Shown piece after piece: positions 56,593 through 64,000 of a DNA stretch of 64,000 nt. Below the pieces are notes generated by a model that worked only from the letters and a program-made list of their open reading frames with translations, was not told where the DNA came from and ran no database searches. The translations under genes and the position numbers were made by a program. Source of the DNA: Proteles cristata cristata (taxonomy: Eukaryota; Chordata; Mammalia; Carnivora; Hyaenidae); NCBI GenBank assembly GCA_017311185.1, contig JAESUZ010001057.1, forward strand, positions 310,001-374,000. Reading direction: 5' to 3'. Position 1 is the stretch's first letter; each line of letters begins with the position of its first letter.

Positions 56593-57283
56593 AAGAAGTA
56601 TTCTTTTGGGAAAATATGTTAGTGATTATATTGTCTCTCCAAACTTTGTGGCCTGTGAAATGAGAAAGGCTGTGATGGCTCGATCTTGTGGAGAAAGCAC
56701 TGGTAAAATTGTTAGTCTAGACTTTCTCTCAATTTTTACGTCTGTAAAATGGAGATCTATAACTGCCCTACTGTGCTGGATTCTTGTTAGAAAATTAGTA
56801 ACAGTAACACAGCAAAGACTGGTTGGTAAGCTTTACTTCAAAATAATTTCAGCTGGTGTTTGCAGGTAGGGTTAACATATAGATACACAAGATTGACCCT
56901 GAATAAGCAACTGTTGAAACTGTATGGCAGGCACATGGAGTTCATTGTATCGTTACCTGCTCTCATTTGAAATTGTCCACGATAAAGTTTTTCCAAAAGT
57001 GAGTGTTTAAGAAGACTGATTGGTCAGGGCAATACTCTTCCCTTTTCTTCCTAGCAACTAACTATCTTAGCTGCACTTAGCAGCTAAATGCTTCCTATGG
57101 AAAGTTCTTCTGTCTGGTATATAGAGCAGGGAACGGCTGGCCAGCCCTGGTTAGAGGGGGACCAGGAGGTCTGGAGCCCTGTTAGGTTCAGTCTCACGCT
57201 CAAACCTTTGAGGCTCCTTCGAGGAAATCCACCAGCCTCTCCCTGCTTTGTCTTCTCTCTCTCTCTCTTTTATTGCAACTTTA

Positions 57284-57502
57284 TTTTTTTTATAAATATT
57301 TTTATTTATTTCTAGGAGAGAGAGAGAGACAGCGTGAGCAGGGGAGGGTCAGAGAGAGAGGGAGATACAGACTCTGAAATAGGCTCCAGGCTCTGAGCTG
57401 GCAGTCAGCACAGAGCCCGATGTGGGGCTCGAACCCACGAACCGTGAGATCATGACCTAAGTGAAAGTCGGACGCTTAACCGACTAAGCCACCCAGGCGC
57501 CC
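57284..57502 (-). mobile_element. Feliform SINE, minus, young-type
   Basis: Reversed copy. Perfect 19-base repeats at 57265-57283 and 57503-57521. Confidence 0.95.
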
Positions 57503-57734
57503 CTCTTTTATTGCAACTTTAAATGCTAGTTTTATTTACTGCTAAATGTACAAAGGACACCAGTTCAATACTATGCAGTAAAACAGTTAATAAATCCCAA
57601 TATTAAACAATAGCATATGGAATAAATCTAAAGCAGAGCACCATGTGCCTTCAAAACTGATTAATATCACAGAACACAATTCAGACAATTCTTAAGAAAT
57701 CTGAAGAGGTCACTCTGTTATTCTAAAGAGGCGC

Positions 57735-58640
57735 CCCTTCTCCTGGTGTGCCCAGGAGCCCTCGCTATCTGCCCTCTGCCAGATCCTAATTTTGTCTCTT
57801 TCCAGTTCTTCTGTAATAGTCCCGTGGACATCTCACATGCTCGAGTATCTCTCCTCTTTAGAGACACAGCAAGAGATTCCTCCCTTGATTTCACATCCTC
57901 CTCTGTCTGTGGCCCCATTCGTTGTGCACTTAATGCCCAAACCCAAACCCCATTGAAGGACTTGTCTAGACTTACCGAGTCCTCTTCCCACCTTGCATTC
58001 ACTCCTCATCACACCAGGGTCTGCGTTCGGTGCCTGTGGAGTCTGCTCTTGGCAAGGTCACCTACAGCCCCGCGTTGGGCCAGCAGTGGATGCTCTCGGC
58101 CCTCCCCCTCCTCCTCCTCCTCCACGTCAGGAGCATCTGGACAAGACACTTCCCTTCTGTTTCCGCCCTGGAGGCCCAGTCTTTTGGTCCACTTTATCTC
58201 AAATACACCCTTCTTTCTCCTTTGCTGCCAACACAGGCTCAATTGTTACGGTAGCTTTTGGCTTGTGCTCTTACTCTGCCTTCTTCACTCCTTACTCAGC
58301 CACCAAAGCGATCTTTCAAAATACATGTTAGGTCCTATCATTCCCATCTTAAAACCCTGACAGATGTATTTTACCCGGCTGACAAGGCCCTTTGTGACCC
58401 ATCACACCTGTTTGACTTGGTTTCCCCTCTCCCTCTTATGTTCCAGACGTGCTGGCCTCCCTTTGGTTTTTGGAACACATCAACTTCTTGCTCACCTTGA
58501 ACCTCTTGACATGCCCTTCCCTTGTCTGGAATCCTCCGTCTCTGGCTTGTCTCAGCTTAAGTGCGGTTTCCTCACATAGGTCTTCCTCATGCCCAACACG
58601 TCCAAGTATGTTCCCTCACGCCCTCACTGCCGGTCACTCT
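57735..58640 (+). mobile_element. L2-like ancient LINE
   Basis: The segment around 58305-58420 (GATCTTTCAAAATACATGTT, CATCTTAAAACCCTGACAG, CAAGGCCCTTTGTGACCC) resembles a widespread L2-type sequence. Several long overlapping frames here, up to 204 codons, read through it, with no recognised protein. Confidence 0.45.
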
Positions 58641-58659
58641 CTAATTAGAGTGTAGGGTG

Positions 58660-59150
58660 TAGGGAGACAAGATTTTACTTTTATCTGCTCAGGGGTCTCT
58701 GGCTAGATCTGAGAATTTAATTGGTAGGAGATGAGAGATTTACAGAAAAATGGCATACAGATTTTTACATGTAGACAGGAAACCCAATAGGTAAACAAAG
58801 ACCCCAAGAAGTGGCCAGGCGTATGTGTTTAGATGGTAGGCTGAACAGAGAGGCAGATGTGGGAAATGTTAGTTAACATATCTGGGCAGACCAAAGAAAG
58901 ACAAGAGTCCTTTTGCCAAGTTCTGTTTGTACAGAAATCTCTCAGCCTCGATATTCTTTTGGTAATGAGAAGATTTCCTTCTTCTCGATATAGGAGGGCA
59001 TCTTTAACATGAGAGTTTTATCGCCTGCTTTCTGGAAGAAAAGAGGTTGGAGGGCCTTTCTTGCACCTTCTGTTTTTAAGAATCCTTAGCTCAAACTGAT
59101 GCTTCTGCCAAAGTGGGGTATTTTGGGGTGGCCTATTCCGTCACCCTTCA
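58660..59150. mobile_element. Possible old LTR remnant
   Basis: No gene is seen. The stretch ending GCCAAAGTGGGGTATTTTGG resembles the end of old mammalian LTR-type repeats. Family and ends are uncertain. Confidence 0.3.
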
Positions 59151-59699
59151 AGGACATCACACCTCCTCAGCAGCACTTTCTGACCTTGAACTTACGTGTT
59201 CATAGTTTGTTTTCCCGAGTTCGGTGACACCTGAAAGCAACCACGTCTGTTTCCTCACTTCTGTGTGCCAGCAGCGCCCGACAGAGCGGCCCCCAATAAG
59301 CGTGGGTGATGAGGCGCGATGGGTGAATGAGTAGATGACAGACCTTCTGACTCACGGGGTGTTTAACCCTTCCCAGGACCACGTGCGCAGAATTGTGCTT
59401 TCCCAAGCCTTTCTGCAGCCTTCAGCAAGGATTCGGATAAAGCCACAGGGAAAACTAACCTTACATACGGAGAGTGGATGAGAATTTTGTTTATTAAATA
59501 ATTCAGGGTATCATAGGTTGTAAATATATGTTAGAATTTAGTGTTGCTGAGAGCTTTCTTGCCCCTAAAAGAATATTTATGCCTTTTCTGGGAAATGTGG
59601 GATAATGTCACATTTTCCCTTTTTGCCTTGGCTCCCTCTATGTTTCAAGACCAAGTCAAGGCTCACACAGCAGCTCAGGATTGGCACTAACAAGGGAGC

Positions 59700-59890
59700 A
59701 GCTAAGGAGAGAGACACAGATTTGGGAGTCAGGGTTGGATCTGAAATCCAGCCTTGTTGCTCTGTATCTCTGGGCAGAAAACGGAAACTTTCTGAGCCTG
59801 AGCTGCCTGCTCTGTAGAACGGAGATGGGGCCTGCCGGGCAGAGTCGGTGAGGTGCCCGGACCAGGAGAGTACACGTTTCTTCCCTCAGC
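59700..59890 (+). mobile_element. MIR-like fragment
   Basis: GATTTGGGAGTCAGGGTTGG, then CTGTAGAACGGAGATGGGG, match the layout of a MIR in sense orientation. Confidence 0.55.
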
Positions 59891-60175
59891 GTCCCTTCTC
59901 GTGGGATGTATAGATACAATCAGCTGCCTCAGACCATGTTTGGAAAAAGCACATTTAATAAGTTAAAGAACAACAATTAGAATATTAAGTTATTTGGCGA
60001 AAAGCAGTCGAGTGAAAGCATGTCCAAGTTAGAAGAGGCATCAGATTTCCATGATAAGGTTTTCACTTGTTAGTATTTCATTATTCAAATTCCAACTGAA
60101 ATTCCCCCAGCTCAAGAGGCCCCTGACAACACCTGACAGTATTTTTATATAAATATAAAAAATATTTATATATTT

Positions 60176-60400
60176 AAAAAAAATTTTTTTTTAATGTTTT
60201 ATTTATTTCTAGGAGAGGGAGAGAGAGACAGCGTGAGCAGGGGAGGGTCAGAGAGAGAGGGAGTCACAGACTGAAACAGGCTCCAGGATCTGAGCTGGCA
60301 GTCAGCACAGAGCCCGACACGGGGCTCGAACCCACGAACCACGAGATCATGACCTAAGCAAAAGTCGGACGCTTAAGTGACTAAGCCACCCAGGCGCCCC
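60176..60400 (-). mobile_element. Feliform SINE, minus, young-type
   Basis: Reversed copy. Perfect 18-base AT-rich repeats at 60158-60175 and 60401-60418. Confidence 0.94.
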
Positions 60401-60418
60401 AAAAATATTTATATATTT

Positions 60419-60613
60419 TTTAACGTTTACTTTTGAAAGAGAGAGAGAGCGCGCACAGGGGAGGGGCAGAGTGAAATGGGGGGGACCGAAGATCTGGAAG
60501 CAGGCTCTAGTGCTGATAGCAGAAAGCCTGATGCAGGGCCAGAACTCATGAACTGCGAGATCATGACCTGAGCCGGGGCTGGATGCTTAACCAGTAAGCC
60601 ACCCAGGCGCCCC
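60419..60613 (-). mobile_element. Feliform SINE, minus, diverged
   Basis: Older reversed copy immediately right of the younger one, with small deletions. Confidence 0.87.
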
Positions 60614-60882
60614 TGCCTTATTTTCTTTCCAGCACTCATCACTACTGAGAACACTCATTTGCCTTCTTATCCGTATTGGCCAGTTGGGCGCATGTCTGTC
60701 TGAATTTACCCCTGTACTCCTAACCTCCAGATCAGTACTCATGCATAATCATATGCACTCAGTAATGTCTATTTAATGAATGGAAGCTACATGTAATGTT
60801 TTTGTTCACTCCTTAGATAACTTTGGAAGGGGAAAATGCAGTCTCTCTGGCACAGGTTTTGTTTTTAAACCACACTTTAGGA

Positions 60883-61098
60883 GGGGCGCCTGGGTGGCTC
60901 TGTCTGTTGAGTATCTAACTTTGGCTCAGGGCATGATCTCACGGTTCGTGGGTTCGAGCCCCGCGTGAGGCTCTGTGCTGACTGCAGCTCAGAGCCTGGA
61001 GCCTATCTTTGGAGTCTGTGTCTCCCTCTCTCTCTGACCTCCCCTGCTCACCCTGTTTCTCTCTCTCAGAAATAAAATTAAAAAAATAAAATAAAAAT
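60883..61098 (+). mobile_element. Feliform SINE just upstream of EIF2AK4 exon 2
   Basis: Complete copy. Perfect 16-base repeats at 60867-60882 and 61099-61114. It lies about 150 bases before the exon 2 acceptor. Confidence 0.95.
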
Positions 61099-61254
61099 AA
61101 ACCACACTTTAGGAAAAGATTACTGAATACCTATATAAAAGTATGACAACGTATAATATTTAAAAAGTAGAACATTTGAGCTGGATGATCATTATCTTAA
61201 TTGCTAATGGTTGGCTCTCTTGGGTGGAAAAAACATTTTCTTTTTCTCTTTTAG

Positions 61255-61367
61255 GTCAATGAGCCCCCTGAAATCAATTTAGTTCTGTACCCTCAGGGCC
61301 TGACTGGTGAAGAAGTATATGTGAAAGTGGATTTGAGGGTCAAATGCCCACCAACCTATCCAGACGT
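61255..61367 (+). CDS. EIF2AK4: EIF2AK4 (GCN2 kinase), exon 2
   Basis: Second coding exon of GCN2, continuing the N-terminal RWD domain (residues 49-85, plus two bases of codon 86). It starts after a polypyrimidine tract and TTAG acceptor at 61251-61254 and reads VNEPPEINLVLYPQGL, then continues through GEEVYVKVDLRVKCPPTYPD. The YP and PPTYPD motifs are hallmarks of RWD domains. The exon closes at a GTGAGT donor at 61368, so the following intron is phase 2. The pseudokinase, kinase, HisRS-like and ribosome-binding domains lie beyond the right edge. It is the only spliced exon I can support within the 13.7 kb after exon 1. Confidence 0.95.
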
Positions 61368-61766
61368 GTGAGTACATTTATAAACACCTTTTGATGTGAC
61401 ACCACTTCTCTGTTTTGATGTCATGGAAACTGACATTAATGGTATTTTCTCCTTCCAGCCTCCATTCCATTTAAAATTTCATTTCCTATCACCTATATTT
61501 CATCAAAACTATATTAGCAATAAACATTTTTATGAAACCTGTTTCATAAAAACAAGTAAGTCTGTTTATAGTTGAAGAAGTCACTTCAGATAATGAATAT
61601 TTGCTCCATGACTAATTATTCTCTTTTTCTCTTGTGTTAATTTTTTTCTTTTGTGATACGTTAATTTTTAGTATATGTGCTGCCAAAACGAGCACAATGT
61701 GATATGTTAATTTTTGTTTAATTCTTCCTGTATTGGAAAGAGGAACAGTCTAGAAGAAAAGGATAG

Positions 61767-61992
61767 GGGCACCTGGGTGGCTCAGTCGGTTAGGCATCCA
61801 ACTCTTGATTTCAGCTCAGGTTGTGATCTCATGGTTGTGAGATTGAGCCCCATGTCGGGCTCTGGGCTGAGTGCAGAGCCTGCTTGCGATTCTCTCCCTC
61901 CGTGGCCCTCTGTCCCTCCCCTGCTTGCATGTGTATGTATACGCATGCTCTGTCTCTCTCAAAATATAAATATAAATTAAAAAAAAAAGATA
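61767..61992 (+). mobile_element. Feliform SINE
   Basis: Complete, moderately diverged copy in EIF2AK4 intron 2. Confidence 0.88.
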
Positions 61993-62386
61993 AAGGTGTG
62001 AGAATCAGTAGAGCCCTTGTATATTTAGTTTTAAAATATGGTTGGCATTAAAAAAAATAAAATAAAAATAAAATATGGTTGGCAAAAACTTAGAGTAGCA
62101 GTAGCTTTCTGGGCCTAATAGGAGTTTTACTCCCTGGAGGAAAAAGGAGTTCTGAGTCACCCTGTTACTAGGGCACGGCTGATGAGTCTCTGCTCTGCAG
62201 GGGCCCACACCCTGCGGGGTGTGCTGTATCCCTCACCCTTCCCACTGATGCTAGAAGTGCTGTTCAGTCTGAGAGACTGAACAAACCTCACCCATTTTCA
62301 AACTCCCCTGGAAGTGTAGTGCCTCTGGGTGAGAACCACTATTAGAGCAGAAGCATTGGCAGTCAGTCATCAGGTATTGTCTTTTT

Positions 62387-62426
62387 TTTTTTTTTAATGT
62401 TTGTTGAGAGAGAATGAGAGCGCGTG

Positions 62427-62468
<42 letters not shown>

Positions 62469-62630
62469 TGGGAGAGGGGCAGAGAGAGGGAGTGAGGAGA
62501 ATTACAAGCAGCCTCCATGCTGTCAGCATGGAACCCAATGCAAGGCTCAATCCCACAACCCTGAGATCATGACCTGAGCTGAAATCAAGAGTCCAACGCT
62601 CAACTGACTGAACCACATAGGTGCCCTAAA
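62387..62630 (-). mobile_element. Feliform SINE, minus, with CA repeat
   Basis: Reversed copy. Perfect 12-base repeats at 62375-62386 and 62631-62642. A (CA)n of about 17 units (62431-62466) replaces part of the GA tract. Confidence 0.92.
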
Positions 62631-62871
62631 TATTGTCTTTTTGGAGTATATGTATATTCCATATATCTTTCCTGAGACATTCCACACAGAAAGGCAGATT
62701 GGCTTGGGTGATATTTGTGGTTTGAGCTTATTGTGCAGGATCCAGTGAAGGAAAGTGACAAATAAAAGGAGGCAGCGCCTCACAGAGTGGGTGGTAAATT
62801 TATGGGAATTTGTTATCCACACAGGTGACAGAGATGATGAAAATATCAAAAGGTCAAGATGAGCTTCTTGA

Positions 62872-63091
62872 GGGGTGCCTGGGTGGCTCAGTCGGTTAAG
62901 CGTCCGACTTCAGCTCAGGTCATGATCTCACGGTTCGTGGGTTCAAGCCCCACGTCGGGCTCTGTGCTGACAGCTCAGAGCCTGCAGCCTGTTTCAGAGT
63001 CTGTGTCTCCCTGTCTCTCTGACCCTCTCCTGCCTCATGCCGTCTCTCTTTCTCTCAGAAATAAATAAAAAACATTAAAAAAAAAAAAAAG
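62872..63091 (+). mobile_element. Feliform SINE
   Basis: Near-consensus copy. 14-base repeats with one mismatch at 62858-62871 and 63092-63105. Confidence 0.94.
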
Positions 63092-63314
63092 GATGACCTT
63101 CTTGAATTTAGTAACCCACTTTGGCCTCTAACACTGTGCCTGGAGTAGATATAAGTAGGTTTTTAGAAAGTTAATTAATGAATTAGTTAAAGGGCAATTA
63201 AGTTTATGAAAGAAAAATAAGGCAGCATCTGTCTAGGTTTTATTTTGCCTGACACTAAAGAGGTGGTGTCTTTTCTGACAGCTTGGTTTAGTTTTGACAC
63301 AACTAGCCATGGTT

Positions 63315-63578
63315 TGTTTTTGTTGTTTGAGAGAGAGAGAGAGGGCACTAGTGAGTGGGATGGGTGGGAGGCAAAGAGAAAGGAGGGGTAGAAAGAGAGA
63401 GAGAGAGAGGGAAGCAGGGCTCACCTGATGTGGGGCTTGCACTCACCTGAAGCAGGCTTCGTGCTCACCTGAGCTGGAGCACGAAGCACCCGAAGCTGGC
63501 TCGAGCTCATGGTCCGTGCAATCATGACCTTAGCCTAAGTCACATGCTTAACCAACTGAGCCACCCAGGCGCCCCACA
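63315..63578 (-). mobile_element. Feliform SINE, minus, with internal expansion
   Basis: Reversed copy flanked by AACTAGCCATGGTT (63301-63314, 63579-63592), with CTCACCTGA-type segments repeated in its middle. Confidence 0.9.
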
Positions 63579-64000
63579 AACTAGCCATGGTTATTGCAGA
63601 CCTCAGGTTAAGGCCTCAGCTCCACATAACTTCAAACCCCAGTTTGAAACCGTACTTCGGATCAACGAGCCATAAATATGGGAGCTCCTTCAACCCTGTC
63701 CTCAGGTTTGGGGATTTGTTGGAACAGCTTGTAGAAGGCAGGAAGGCACTTTGCTCAGTTAATTTCCAGCTTACTATAAAGGATAGTAAGGACCCACCAA
63801 ACAAAAGAGGTATATAGGCAAGGAGGTTAGAGAGGGTTATGGAGTTTCTCTGCCTTCTGGACACTGACAGGTATTCCCTGTGGGCACAGTCACCCCTGAT
63901 TGAGAACCACTGCGCTACGGGACCATTCTGGTAAATCTTGATGTGTCTAATTGATAAAAATACTATGAGAATACTATGAGATGATTGATTTTATTTTGAG

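Larger units (their letters stand above)
47595..61254 (+). other. EIF2AK4: EIF2AK4 intron 1
   Basis: Phase-0 intron with a GTAGGA donor at 47595 and a TTAG acceptor ending at 61254, about 13.7 kb. It carries antisense L1 blocks, nested SINEs, a solo LTR and a tandem duplication. Confidence 0.9.
61368..64000 (+). other. EIF2AK4: EIF2AK4 intron 2 (incomplete)
   Basis: Phase-2 intron starting with a GTGAGT donor and running off the right edge. It contains four SINEs, with no exon recognised. Confidence 0.85.

Noticed and set aside
57746..58655. Overlapping plus-strand frames up to 204 codons
   Set aside because: They lie in an L2-like ancient repeat, are present in all three phases, and show no recognisable protein.
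1..64000. CRISPR arrays, bacterial operons, prophage, toxin-antitoxin or defence systems
   Set aside because: No regularly spaced palindromic repeats or prokaryotic gene organisation is present. All direct repeats seen are target-site duplications, SINE/L1 copies or microsatellites of a mammalian genome.

Overview
This is eukaryotic, mammalian DNA. The interspersed repeats point to a carnivore of the cat lineage: the window is packed with several dozen copies of a tRNA-derived SINE with a CT-rich tract and an A-rich tail, in the form typical of feliform carnivores rather than dogs. No bacterial or viral gene system, CRISPR array or operon is present. The interval corresponds to the neighbourhood of GPR176 and EIF2AK4 (human 15q14-q15.1).

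The protein-coding content is three exons. On the minus strand, the first coding exon of GPR176 (orphan class A GPCR, N-terminus and start of TM1) lies at 28366-28537 inside a CpG island. Everything from position 1 to 28365 is the start of its long first intron. On the plus strand, EIF2AK4 (GCN2, the amino-acid-starvation eIF2alpha kinase) begins with exon 1 at 47451-47594 in a second CpG island and continues with exon 2 at 61255-61367. Together these give the first 85 residues and part of the RWD domain. The two genes are divergent, with about 19 kb between their start codons. They are neighbours by synteny, and nothing in the sequence suggests they work in one pathway.

Layout: 1-28 kb is GPR176 intron 1, with an RPS25 processed pseudogene at its left edge, SINEs, 5'-truncated L1s, two MLT1-like LTRs and two MER5A-like DNA-transposon remnants. 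28.0-29.8 kb is the GPR176 promoter island. 29.8-47.2 kb is intergenic and holds a run of LTRs in one orientation, one of them a clear solo LTR with target-site duplications. It also has a retroposed U6 snRNA pseudogene, opposed L1 fragments, and four SINEs inserted one after another into the same target site. 47.2-47.7 kb is the EIF2AK4 promoter island, with directly repeated GC boxes. 47.6-61.25 kb is EIF2AK4 intron 1 (L1s, nested SINEs, a second solo LTR related to the first, a 67-bp tandem duplication). From 61.37 kb to the end is EIF2AK4 intron 2.

I did not find a new biological system. The items most worth a second look are insertion-history records that can be read directly from duplicated target sites, the matching pair of solo LTRs, and the promoter architecture of the two genes. 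Repeat family names were assigned by recognition, without a database search, so subfamily labels are provisional.
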